DNA from: Candidatus Falkowbacteria bacterium RIFOXYD12_FULL_34_57
Lineage (GTDB): Bacteria > Patescibacteriota > Patescibacteriia > Patescibacteriales > UBA12075
DNA: 58,380 nucleotides
Assembly (NCBI GenBank): GCA_001780285.1
Contig: MFGN01000003.1
Span: forward strand, 1-58,380
Direction of reading: 5' to 3'
The notes below the pieces were generated by a model. It was given only the letters and a program-made list of their open reading frames with translations. It made no database searches and was not told where the DNA came from. The translations under genes and the position numbers were made by a program. Below, in pieces: positions 41,995-49,520 of the stretch (within the stretch, counting starts at the first letter, position 1; each line of letters begins with the position of its first letter).

Positions 41995-42324
41995 ATGGAT
42001 AAAAATTTGCAAAAATTTATCGATGAACAAGAGAAAAAACTTGTAGATTGTTTACATTCTGATGATACTGAAAAAGAAATATTATTGTCCTGGATGGCTA
42101 AATTAACAGAGGAAGTAGGTGAGTTGAGCGATGAGATACTTTTGTATAGCGGCTATCAAAGAAAAGAAAAAAGAGATGCTAAAAAGCAAGATGCCCTGGG
42201 CGGCGAATTAGCAGATGTGATTATCGTAACCCTCCTATTGGCCAAAAGAACCAATATTGATATTCAAAAGGCTTTAGCTGATAAAATCAAAAAAATAAAC
42301 AAAAGAAAATATGTACGTAAATAA
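41995..42324 (+). CDS. MazG-like nucleotide pyrophosphohydrolase
   Basis: 109 aa, all-helical. The metal-binding EExxE motif 'LTEEVGELSDEI' and the later 'GELADVI' ExxD motif are those of the MazG/dUTPase-type alpha-NTP pyrophosphatase fold. Such enzymes hydrolyse (d)NTPs to NMP and PPi as house-cleaning. It starts 17 bases after lysS and is probably co-transcribed. The substrate is not predictable. Confidence 0.85.
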   Translation: MDKNLQKFIDEQEKKLVDCLHSDDTEKEILLSWMAKLTEEVGELSDEILLYSGYQRKEKRDAKKQDALGGELADVIIVTLLLAKRTNIDIQKALADKIKKINKRKYVRK

Positions 42325-42397
42325 TTATTTGTCATACTTTGAATATAGCAAACTCAGTTCCCCTTGGGGGTAATGTTTTTATTTGTTTTATTTCCTA

Positions 42398-42527
42398 TTT
42401 GTCACTCCGGAAGCCCTAGGCTGTCCGGAATACAGGAGGGAACCGTAAAAACGGAATTTGATTATTAACTTAATATAACCTAATTTACCGTTAAATCCTG
42501 GATCCCGGATCAAGTCCGGGATGACAA
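42398..42527. repeat. Intergenic palindromic repeat element (TTTGTCAyTCCGGA type)
   Basis: The left end TTTGTCACTCCGGA and the reverse complement of the right end, TTGTCATCCCGGACTTGATC, align, as do internal ATACAGG / GGATCCAGG parts. The right half matches the widely dispersed GGATCCCGGATCAAGTCCGGG element. The length is about 130 bases, with AT-rich sequence in the middle. It lies between the MazG-like gene and serS. Confidence 0.75.
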
Positions 42528-42603
42528 AAAAATTTAAATAAATTTTTTGTTATTAATTAAAAGCTTTAAATTTTGCATTTTGCACTTTGAGCTTTATAAA
42601 TAT

Positions 42604-43923
42604 ATGCTAGATATTAAATATATCCGCGAAAATGCGGAACAAATAAAGGAAGCTGCCAAAAATAAAAATATTACGATTGATATAGATAAGCTTTTAAAGA
42701 CGGATGATGAAAGAAGGGCTTTACAAACTAAAATTGATGAATTGCGCGCCGAGCGCAATGAATTAGCTAAAACCAATAAAAAGGGCAAGCCAACTGAAGA
42801 ACAAGTAAACAAGGGGAGGGACATAAAAGAAAATATTGCTCAAAAAGAAGAGGAATTGGAAAAAATAAACGATGAATATACAGGGCTCATGGTAAAAGTT
42901 CCGACTATCCCTTCTCCTGATACGCCCATTGGAAAAAGTGAACATGAAAATATTGAGCATTTTAAATGGGGAGAACCGACAAAATTTGATTTTGAACCTA
43001 AAGATCATATTCAAATTGCTAAAAATCTGGATCTTTTTGATACTGAAAGAGGCGCGAAGGTAGCTGGTTACAGGGGGTATTATGTAAAAAATGAAGGAGT
43101 CAGCCTGCAAATGGCGCTGATGATGTTCGCCTTGGAAAAACTTATTTCCAGAGGATTTATGCCTATGATACCGCCGACATTGGTCCGTGAATTTGCTCTT
43201 TTTGGCTCAGGATATTTTGCCGGTAAAAATTTCAACGAAAATATCGATGAAATATATAAAATAGAAAATTTCGGCGTAGATGCGGAGGGAAAACAAAATA
43301 AAGAAAATAAATTTTTAATAGGAACAGCCGAACCTTCTTTGCTTGCTTATTATGCCAATGAAGTATTAGATGAAGGACAATTGCCGGTAAAAATGTGCGG
43401 TTTTTCCCAGTGTTACCGCAGTGAAATCGGCAGCTATGGTAAAGACACAAAGGGTCTTTATCGCGTACACGAATTCATGAAAGTTGAACAGGTTTGTATT
43501 TCTAAAGCTGACATAGAGGAATCCGACAAGCTTCACAATGAAATGGTGGAAATATCTAAAGAGTTGCATAAAGATCTGGGGCTGCCTTTTAGGGTGCTGC
43601 AGATATGCACAGGAGATATGAGCGCCGGAAAATACAAAATGTTTGATTTGGAGGCCTGGATGCCATCAAGAAACGGTTATGGCGAAACCGGATCGGCGTC
43701 TAATTTTCTTGATTGGCAGGCTCGCAGATTGAATGTGCGCTACAATTCCAAAAACGGAGATAAAAAATATGTTTATATGCTGAACAACACCGCATTGCCC
43801 AGCGTCAGGCCGATGATCGCCATACTTGAAAATTTCCAGCAGGCAGACGGCAGCGTAGTGATTCCCGAAGTATTGAGAAAATATATGCCTGGTAATTTAG
43901 GAGTGATCAAAGCCAAAAAATAA
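42604..43923 (+). CDS. serS: Seryl-tRNA synthetase
   Basis: 439 aa. The N-terminal antiparallel coiled-coil tRNA-binding arm (about 30-100) precedes a class II core. Visible motifs are 'PPTLVREFALFGSGYF', 'GTAEPSLLAYY', 'GFSQCYRSEIGSYGKDTKGLYRVHEF' (motif 2, in two parts) and 'LNNTALPSVRPMIAILE' (motif 3). The ATG at 42604 starts MLDIKYIREN, the usual beginning; a TTG at 42547 lies in spacer. Unlike the neighbouring genes it is preceded by a repeat element. Confidence 0.97.
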   Translation: MLDIKYIRENAEQIKEAAKNKNITIDIDKLLKTDDERRALQTKIDELRAERNELAKTNKKGKPTEEQVNKGRDIKENIAQKEEELEKINDEYTGLMVKVPTIPSPDTPIGKSEHENIEHFKWGEPTKFDFEPKDHIQIAKNLDLFDTERGAKVAGYRGYYVKNEGVSLQMALMMFALEKLISRGFMPMIPPTLVREFALFGSGYFAGKNFNENIDEIYKIENFGVDAEGKQNKENKFLIGTAEPSLLAYYANEVLDEGQLPVKMCGFSQCYRSEIGSYGKDTKGLYRVHEFMKVEQVCISKADIEESDKLHNEMVEISKELHKDLGLPFRVLQICTGDMSAGKYKMFDLEAWMPSRNGYGETGSASNFLDWQARRLNVRYNSKNGDKKYVYMLNNTALPSVRPMIAILENFQQADGSVVIPEVLRKYMPGNLGVIKAKK

Positions 43924-43996
43924 ACTATTTTTGTATACTTAAAGTGACACAAAATTGATTCAAAATTCATAATTCATAATTCAGGGTTTACTCTAT

Positions 43997-44935
43997 ATGT
44001 CAAAAATCAAATTAGCGCTTTTATACGGCGGTATTTCCGATGAACGGGAAATTTCTATCAATACCGGAAAACAAATTGAAAAATCTTTGAATAAATCCAA
44101 ATATACGATTTTTAAATATGATCCGAAAAAAGACCTAAAGAAATTTTTTAATGATTGTATAAATAAAAAATTTGATCTGGTTTTTCCGGCTCTTCATGGA
44201 CCATTCGGCGAGGATGGCCGCTTGCAAGGAATGCTTGATATGCTTAAAGTGCCTTATGTATTTTCCGGATGTTTAGCAAGTGCTCTTGCTATGAACAAAC
44301 ATAAAACTAAAATAATAGCACATGAAGCCGGACTTGATGTAGCATCTAATATTGTAATAAGTAAAAATGCTGAATATAACATTGAAGGGATAATAGATAT
44401 TTTAGACTTACCTATTGTTGTTAAACCCACGGAATTGGGTTCTTCGGTTGGAATTTCAATAATTAGTGACAAAAAAAATTTAGAACAAGGGATTAAATTA
44501 GCTTTTCAACATTGTAATGAAATAATGTTAGAAAAATATATAGAAGGACGGGAATTAACAGTAACTATTATGGGTAATGGGAAAAAAATTCGTATTTTAC
44601 CGATAACAGAAATTATTCCTGTTGTTGCTGATTTTTATGATTATAATGCTAAATATCAAGATGGTGGATCCAGACATATCTGCCCCGCCGAAATACCGGA
44701 AAAAGTAAAATTAGAGCTGGAGAAGATGGCTTTAAAAATCTATAAACAAGTTGGATGCCGCGATCTGGCCCGCGCTGATTTTATTTGGAGCAAAAAAGAT
44801 AAAAAACCTTACTTTATAGAAATAAACACAATTCCCGGAATGACCAAAACCAGCCTAGCGCCGGAATCAGCAAAAGTGGCAGGAATTTCTTTCTCTGAGT
44901 TCTTGAATCGGTTAATTAAATACAATATTAAATAA
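43997..44935 (+). CDS. ddl: D-alanine--D-alanine ligase
   Basis: 312-aa ATP-grasp enzyme that makes the D-Ala-D-Ala end of peptidoglycan precursors. 'LLYGGISDEREIS' (N-terminal loop), 'PALHGPFGEDGRLQG', 'VVKPTELGSSVGISI' (ATP-binding loop) and 'EINTIPGMTKTS' (metal/D-Ala site) are in order. The length is normal. It belongs to the peptidoglycan/division group with the MurF-like and FtsQ-like genes downstream. Confidence 0.95.
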   Translation: MSKIKLALLYGGISDEREISINTGKQIEKSLNKSKYTIFKYDPKKDLKKFFNDCINKKFDLVFPALHGPFGEDGRLQGMLDMLKVPYVFSGCLASALAMNKHKTKIIAHEAGLDVASNIVISKNAEYNIEGIIDILDLPIVVKPTELGSSVGISIISDKKNLEQGIKLAFQHCNEIMLEKYIEGRELTVTIMGNGKKIRILPITEIIPVVADFYDYNAKYQDGGSRHICPAEIPEKVKLELEKMALKIYKQVGCRDLARADFIWSKKDKKPYFIEINTIPGMTKTSLAPESAKVAGISFSEFLNRLIKYNIK

Positions 44936-44952
44936 ATACTATACCACCCTGT

Positions 44953-45024
44953 GTCACTCTTAACTTTATTCATAATCCACTAGACTAATTGACGACATGA
45001 ATCCTGAATCAAATTTAAGATGAC
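44953..45024. repeat. Decayed copy of the GTCAyTC palindromic repeat
   Basis: The left arm GTCACTCTTAACTTTATTCA and the reverse complement of the right arm, GTCATCTTAAATTTGATTCA, align with a few changes, like the element at 42398-42527. It has lost the GC-rich core. It lies in the spacer between ddl and the aminotransferase gene. Confidence 0.55.
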
Positions 45025-45048
45025 CTAAGAGATAAATTTTTACACAAA

Positions 45049-46206
45049 ATGACTTTTGAACGAATAAAAAATTTACAATTATCAATAATAAAACAAATAG
45101 AAATTCGGGCCAGTAAACACCCGAATGCTATTTCCTTGGCTCAAGGAATCCCCAGCTTTGATACGCCCGAATGCATTAAGAGGCGCGTGGAACAAGCGAT
45201 GCGCAGGGGCATAGTTTCGAAATACTCCCTTTCACCCGGGCTTCCGGAACTTAGGGAGTTGATAGAAGAATCATTGTCTGAAGAGGGGATGTATTATGAT
45301 TGGGAAAAAGAGATAATTGTAACCGTAGGGGCTATAGAAGCAATCACGGCTACTCTTCTGGCCATTACTAATCCCGGAGACGAAGTCGTAATTCCAGAGC
45401 CGACATATACAAGTTACAGGGAAGTTTTAACTTTGGCCGGCTGTAAAACCGTGTTTGTGCCACTGGATGAAGAGCGAGAATGGGCTTTTAATCTGGAAAA
45501 ATACAGAAAAGCAATTACACCAAAAACCAAAGCTATCTTTTATTGCAACCCGAATAATCCCACAGGAACCATTTATTCCCGTGATCAGCTTTTGGGACTT
45601 GCCAAGCTCGCAAAAGAATATGATTTATTCTTAATATCCGATGAAGTTTATAAAGATTTTATATACGACTCAAGGGAAAGATTTTCTTTGGCGCAGATTC
45701 CGGAGCTTAGAGAAAAAGTAATTAGAATCAATTCTTTTTCCAAATCTTTTGCCATGACCGGCTGGCGGGTTGGCTATGTACATAGTGATGAAAAAAATAT
45801 CCAAAACATATTAAAAGTGCATGATTGCCTTGCCACATGCGCTCCGGTTGTTTCGCAATTTGCGGCCATGGGGGCGCTGGAAATGGGAAAACAGGATACA
45901 TTAAAATTTAAAGAAGCTTATATCAACAGGAGGGATTTGATTTGTAAGCGTTTAGACAAGCTGAATAATATTTTTGAATACATCAGGCCGCATAGTTCTT
46001 ATTATGTGTTCCCTAGATTATTAAAAGAAAAAGATTCATGGAAATTCGCTCTGGATTTATTGGATAATATACAGGTAGCCGTTGTTCCGGGAATAGCTTT
46101 TGGACCGAATGGAGAATCACATATTAGAATCAGTTTCGGACGCACGGAAGAAGATATTAATGAAGCATTTGATCGGATGGATAAATACTTTATTCAAAAG
46201 TCATAA
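45049..46206 (+). CDS. Pyridoxal-phosphate aminotransferase, class I/II
   Basis: 385 aa, fold type I. 'SLAQGIPSFDTPECI' opens the protein. 'YCNPNNPTGT' binds the cofactor phosphate region. 'SDEVYKDF' holds the Asp/Tyr pair, and SFSKSFAMTGWRVGY contains the Schiff-base Lys232. 'SHIRISFGRTEE' supplies the substrate carboxylate Arg. It resembles aspartate/aromatic or LL-diaminopimelate-type aminotransferases; the substrate cannot be set. Its position between ddl and MurF-like genes suggests amino-acid supply for peptidoglycan (inference). Confidence 0.92.
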   Translation: MTFERIKNLQLSIIKQIEIRASKHPNAISLAQGIPSFDTPECIKRRVEQAMRRGIVSKYSLSPGLPELRELIEESLSEEGMYYDWEKEIIVTVGAIEAITATLLAITNPGDEVVIPEPTYTSYREVLTLAGCKTVFVPLDEEREWAFNLEKYRKAITPKTKAIFYCNPNNPTGTIYSRDQLLGLAKLAKEYDLFLISDEVYKDFIYDSRERFSLAQIPELREKVIRINSFSKSFAMTGWRVGYVHSDEKNIQNILKVHDCLATCAPVVSQFAAMGALEMGKQDTLKFKEAYINRRDLICKRLDKLNNIFEYIRPHSSYYVFPRLLKEKDSWKFALDLLDNIQVAVVPGIAFGPNGESHIRISFGRTEEDINEAFDRMDKYFIQKS

Positions 46207-46449
46207 AGTTAAAAGTCGAAAATCAAAAAATAAAAAAGAGCGAATTTTTTGCCCCTTGAATTTGATATTATTTTTTTCAGTATCTGCTAAATAATTTTTA
46301 TGCATTTTAATTGCACCCCAGCTTATGAGTATTATAAGTATTAATAGATAAAATATAAAACCAAATATTTAGTTCTCCCTAAAATTAATGTTAAATTTAA
46401 AATAACAATTTTGTAATTACAGATTAATATATATTTCAAGTATTATCAA

Positions 46450-47193
46450 ATGAAACCTATATTTAAACAAATTCTAAAATATTATCTAAAATACCTAACT
46501 AAACTGGCGCTTTTTTTTCACCGCCCCATGATTATTATTGTGTCTGGAAATAGTAATAAATATTTTATAAAAGAAGAAATTAAAAAAATATTACTTAAAA
46601 AAGGATTTGATGTTCGCGCTAATCCGAAAAATTTTAATACCGAAATTGGCTTGCCTCTTTCCATTCTTTATTTAAAAAGCGGTTATGGCTGTTATACAAA
46701 TTGGCTTCCTATAATATTAAGTGCACCCAGGGCTGTGTTTTCTGAATTTCCGAAAATTTTAGTGTTAGAGCTGGGAACCTCTGCTCCTGGAGATATGAAA
46801 TATTTATTATCAATCGTAAAGCCGGACATCTCTATTATCTACAGCATTACCCAGCGTTATCTGGACGGCTTTCCCAGTTTGGAAAAACTGATAGGGGAGT
46901 ATGAATATTTGGCAAAAAGGACTAAAAATTTACTAATATTAAACAATGATGCTGAATTAGTAAAAAACCTCCAAATAGGGGCAAATTGCAAAAAAATATT
47001 TTTTGGATTAGAGAAGGGGGGGGATTGGCAAGTTAAAAATATTAAAAAAAATAACAAGGGACAAGGTTTTGAGGTATATTTAAATAATAAAAAATACAAA
47101 GATATTCAAATAAATAAATTCGGGGAACATCATGTGTGCGCATCACTTATCGGATTAATAATTGATAAACAATTCTTGAATTATGCTGAATAA
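46450..47193 (+). CDS. MurF-like protein lacking the P-loop and C-terminal domain
   Basis: 247 aa. The layout follows the central domain of MurF-type ligases: 'NPKNFNTEIGLPLSILYL' resembles the MurF 'GNFNNEIGLPLTLL' block. 'LELGTSAPGDMKYLLSIVKPDISII' resembles 'EMGASRPGEI...ARPDIGVI', and later 'ILNNDAELV' resembles 'VLNADDP'. The usual GxxGKT ATP loop is replaced by 'VSGNSNKYFIKEE', and the C-terminal glutamate-ligase domain is missing. It is probably a non-catalytic, scaffold-like relative or a decayed gene. Its end overlaps the ftsQ start by 11 bases, which argues for a maintained gene. Confidence 0.7.
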   Translation: MKPIFKQILKYYLKYLTKLALFFHRPMIIIVSGNSNKYFIKEEIKKILLKKGFDVRANPKNFNTEIGLPLSILYLKSGYGCYTNWLPIILSAPRAVFSEFPKILVLELGTSAPGDMKYLLSIVKPDISIIYSITQRYLDGFPSLEKLIGEYEYLAKRTKNLLILNNDAELVKNLQIGANCKKIFFGLEKGGDWQVKNIKKNNKGQGFEVYLNNKKYKDIQINKFGEHHVCASLIGLIIDKQFLNYAE

Positions 47194-48073
47194 TATGCTA
47201 CCCAATAAAATAATCAAAAACAACAGAAAATACACCAGAAAAGGGGGCATGCACTATAGCAGTAAAGATTATTCGAACCCCTTTTTTGTTAAAAAGAAAA
47301 AATTTAATTTTAATTTTATAAAATTTAATTTTTCTTTTCGGTTTAAGGTTGTGGCTGTTTTGATTTTTATTATAATTATGTCTCTTTTATGGTTTTTGTT
47401 CTATTCTCAATTCTTCGTAATTAAAAATTTTGAAATAGAAGGAACTGGCAAGATTGATGCGGAAACCATAAAAAAAATAACTGAAAGACAAACAAATAAC
47501 AAACTGTGGCTCATGTTTCCACAAAGAAATATATTTTTTTTCAACAAAAAAAAACTTAGACAAAATTTGGAAAGCGGATATTCCTTTGAGGTTCTAAAAA
47601 TTATTAAAAATTTCCCTAGTACCATTAAAATTGAATATCAGGAAAAAAAATATGCTATAATATGGATGGAAAATGAACAATATTTTTATGCGGATAGGGA
47701 GGGATTTATTATTACGGAAACCAACCCCCTGGAAATAACTGAAAAAAATTATCCACTAATTTACAACTTAACCACCAACAAAATAGCTAATAATCAAATT
47801 TCTGTTGACCCAAAATACATACAAGATGCTATATATCTTTTTGATCTATTCAAAGAAGGGGATATGATAACTGAAAAATTGATTATTGATCAAGAAGTTG
47901 ATACAATAAAAGTGAAAATTTTAGAAGCGGGAGAAATTTATTTCAATACTAATGAAAGTTTAGAAAAGCAATATGAAAAATTGCTCATATTAAAAAGTGA
48001 AAGATTAAAAGAAGATTTTAACAAAAAAACCTACATTGACCTAAGAATTGGAGATAGTATATATTATAGATAG
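47183..48073 (+). CDS. ftsQ: FtsQ/DivIB-like cell division protein (POTRA domain)
   Basis: 296 aa. A basic cytoplasmic tail (about 50 residues) leads to one membrane helix (about 53-75). A POTRA domain follows, starting 'FFVIKNFEIEGTGKIDAETI', then the beta domain with 'IIKNFPSTIKIEYQEKKYAII' and 'YADREGFII'. This is the FtsQ/DivIB layout of the divisome. It overlaps the MurF-like gene, and an FtsB/DivIC-like partner is encoded at 21.2 kb. No ftsA or ftsZ gene follows. Confidence 0.9.
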   Translation: MLNNMLPNKIIKNNRKYTRKGGMHYSSKDYSNPFFVKKKKFNFNFIKFNFSFRFKVVAVLIFIIIMSLLWFLFYSQFFVIKNFEIEGTGKIDAETIKKITERQTNNKLWLMFPQRNIFFFNKKKLRQNLESGYSFEVLKIIKNFPSTIKIEYQEKKYAIIWMENEQYFYADREGFIITETNPLEITEKNYPLIYNLTTNKIANNQISVDPKYIQDAIYLFDLFKEGDMITEKLIIDQEVDTIKVKILEAGEIYFNTNESLEKQYEKLLILKSERLKEDFNKKTYIDLRIGDSIYYR

Positions 48074-48143
48074 TTTAGACATTGGTTAATATACTAATAT
48101 TAGCAAATAAATTATTAAAAATATTAAATTTTATCTAATATTT

Positions 48144-48173
48144 CAGCTAAAAGCTGATTCGCCTCGAGCGGAA
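48144..48173 (+). repeat. Leader hairpins CAGCT/AGCTG and TTCGC/GCGgAA
   Basis: CAGCT-AAA-AGCTG (48144-48156) is followed by TTCGC-CTCGA-GCGGAA (48158-48173), 11 bases before the ATG at 48185. The second hairpin repeats the TTCGC/GCGAA theme of the leaders at 5174 and 30857 with one extra G. Confidence 0.4.
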
Positions 48174-48184
48174 AATCAAAACAT

Positions 48185-48331
48185 ATGGAAACAATTTTTA
48201 AGATAGTTTTTACCCTGGCAATAATTTTATTTTGCTTTTTCATTATTGGTATTTTTTTATTGATTATTAAATTAATGTTTTTATTCTCTCCGGAGATAAC
48301 TATATTGGGAATAAAATTTATTCCGTCTTAA
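48185..48331 (+). CDS. Small single-span or two-span membrane protein (48 aa)
   Basis: METIFKIV begins a 48-residue, very hydrophobic product: Phe/Ile/Leu-rich from 5 to 35, then LFSPEITILGIKFIPS. It is followed 40 bases later by a terminator. No Shine-Dalgarno sequence; a CGC-hairpin leader precedes it. The frame is short, so coding is likely but not certain. Confidence 0.5.
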   Translation: METIFKIVFTLAIILFCFFIIGIFLLIIKLMFLFSPEITILGIKFIPS

Positions 48332-48370
48332 ATTGTTTTATTATTTTCAAATTGATAATGATCATCAAAT

Positions 48371-48400
48371 AAAACCCTTATTTCAAAGGGTTTTATTTAT
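48371..48400 (+). terminator. Intrinsic terminator
   Basis: AAAACCCTT (48371-48379) pairs with AAGGGTTTT (48386-48394), followed by ATTTATTT. It ends the ftsQ/small-protein unit. The AT-rich stretch between here and 48513 holds nothing recognisable. Confidence 0.85.
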
Positions 48401-48513
48401 TTAACATAATAGGTTTATTAATCTACATTATGCGAAGTATTATATATTACATTTTGATAGAATTAAATTATCTCCCATTTAAAAACAACAAAACTTCAAC
48501 AGGAAAAAATATA

Positions 48514-48538
48514 AAAGCAGATCATTTTGATCTGCTTT
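48514..48538 (-). terminator. Intrinsic terminator of the 82-aa minus-strand gene
   Basis: AAAGCAGATC and GATCTGCTTT form a perfect 10-bp stem with a five-base loop, nine bases after the stop codon. The minus strand continues TTTTATATTTTTT. Confidence 0.85.
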
Positions 48539-48546
48539 ATTTTGAT

Positions 48547-48795
48547 CTATAAAATTTTTACAAGCTGGTATGGAGCTAGGGATATTGGTTCTTGTTCTGT
48601 TTTTTCCCATAAAAAATTATGGATATTAAACCTCAGCTCTACGGCCAATATCTTTGATTTTGTATAAATTTCTATGCAAGCCGGGATTGGTGATTCATTG
48701 TTTTCTATAATTCGAAAATGTTTTTTCGAATTTTCACCATCTTTAAATTGAATTATATCCCCCTCCCTTGTTCTAAAAACTAAATCTTCTCTCAA
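48547..48795 (-). CDS. Small soluble protein of unknown function (82 aa)
   Basis: The frame is open upstream to 48939. A TTG at 48795 with AAGGAG six bases before it gives a sensible 82-residue soluble product (MREDLVFRTREGD...), while the upstream part overlaps the promoter region. The product looks like a small beta-rich domain with 'GDIIQFKDGE' and 'VELRFNIHNFLWEK' segments. No family is recognised. It is divergent from the small membrane protein gene at 48977, with a palindromic promoter region in between, and it has its own terminator. Confidence 0.6.
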   Translation of the reverse strand: MREDLVFRTREGDIIQFKDGENSKKHFRIIENNESPIPACIEIYTKSKILAVELRFNIHNFLWEKTEQEPISLAPYQLVKIL

Positions 48796-48872
48796 TTCTT
48801 TCTCCTTCTTTGGTTTAAAATTATCTATGCATTCCGCACAATTAAGACTATAATTACACAAAAAATAAATTA

Positions 48873-48889
48873 TGTCAAGACACTTGACA
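48873..48889. promoter_or_regulatory. Palindromic divergent promoter core
   Basis: TGTCAAG-ACA-CTTGACA is a perfect 7+7 inverted repeat. Each arm contains a TTGACA -35 box, one per strand. On the minus strand no clean -10 is visible at 17 bases (ATTATA at 18). The site could double as an operator for co-regulating the two divergent units. Confidence 0.6.
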
Positions 48890-48912
48890 ATACTTATAAA
48901 ATATATTAAGAT
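48884..48912 (+). promoter_or_regulatory. Promoter of the small membrane protein operon
   Basis: TTGACA (48884-48889), a 17-base spacer and TAAGAT (48907-48912). Confidence 0.75.
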
Positions 48913-48976
48913 GAAAGGATGTTTTTGGGATATAAACAATTAAAAATTAAACAAATAAACCAGAAAAGGAGATAAA

Positions 48977-49357
48977 ATGGAGCTTATAGAAAAAGTAATT
49001 GAGTTTTTTAAAAACGCAGAAAAAATTTTTGATGATGAGAGGATAAAGGAAGAAAAAAGAAAATTTATCGTTTTTATTAATGGTTTATTCTTTTTATTAA
49101 CTATTATTTTTGTTGTTGCTGCTGTTTTCTTTGTAGATCCATACCCATTACTTTCCCTTATTTACATTCTTTTTGTTTTTATTATTCTAATCGGTAATAA
49201 TATTTGGATGAGTATTAAACTATTACTCTGCTTCCCCTATACCGGTCCCATTACAACTTACATATTCCTTAAAATGTCCTGGAACACTATAAAAAAATGG
49301 CCCAAAAAAATATGGTACGGAGATAAAAACAATGAACAAGAAAAACAGGAGAAATAA
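48977..49357 (+). CDS. Two-helix membrane protein of unknown function (126 aa)
   Basis: An amphipathic charged N-terminus (1-30) precedes two membrane helices (about 34-52 and 55-78). A hydrophobic re-entrant-like stretch with 'CFPYTGPITTYIFL' and a Lys/Glu-rich tail follow. No family is recognised. AAGGAG is five bases before the ATG, which is unusual in this window. It is driven by the palindromic promoter region and followed three bases later by a second small frame with its own ribosome site. Confidence 0.7.
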   Translation: MELIEKVIEFFKNAEKIFDDERIKEEKRKFIVFINGLFFLLTIIFVVAAVFFVDPYPLLSLIYILFVFIILIGNNIWMSIKLLLCFPYTGPITTYIFLKMSWNTIKKWPKKIWYGDKNNEQEKQEK

Positions 49358-49360
49358 ATA

Positions 49361-49468
49361 ATGAAAAAAATAAATAGAAGAAATTGGTTTAGAAATTTTA
49401 TTTTATACCTTTTTGGCGCATTCTTTGAGGGGTGGGAAGAAGGATCCAAACCCAAAAATAAAAAATAA
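49361..49468 (+). CDS. Small basic peptide gene (35 aa)
   Basis: MKKINRRNW begins a 35-residue product with a basic N-terminus, an aromatic/hydrophobic middle (FILYLFGAFFEGW) and a Lys-rich end. AGGAG lies about nine bases upstream. It directly follows the 126-aa membrane protein gene and precedes a strong terminator, so it is the second cistron of that operon. The amphipathic shape suggests membrane association. Confidence 0.5.
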   Translation: MKKINRRNWFRNFILYLFGAFFEGWEEGSKPKNKK

Positions 49469-49471
49469 TCA

Positions 49472-49505
49472 AAAACCTGTTATTACAAGATAACAGGTTT
49501 TTTAA
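49472..49505. terminator. Bidirectional intrinsic terminator
   Basis: AAAACCTGTTA (49472-49482) and TAACAGGTTTT (49491-49501) form an 11-bp stem with T-rich sequence on both sides. It separates the small membrane operon from the convergent cca gene. Confidence 0.9.
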
Positions 49506-49520
49506 ATTACTTTTATTTTA

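Noticed and set aside
42398-42527. Insertion sequence
   Set aside because: The element is only about 130 bases with no transposase frame, so it is at most a non-autonomous palindromic repeat.
48796-48939. Upstream extension of the 82-aa gene giving a 130-aa membrane protein
   Set aside because: The extension overlaps the palindromic promoter and -35 boxes, while a TTG with an optimally spaced AAGGAG lies at 48795.
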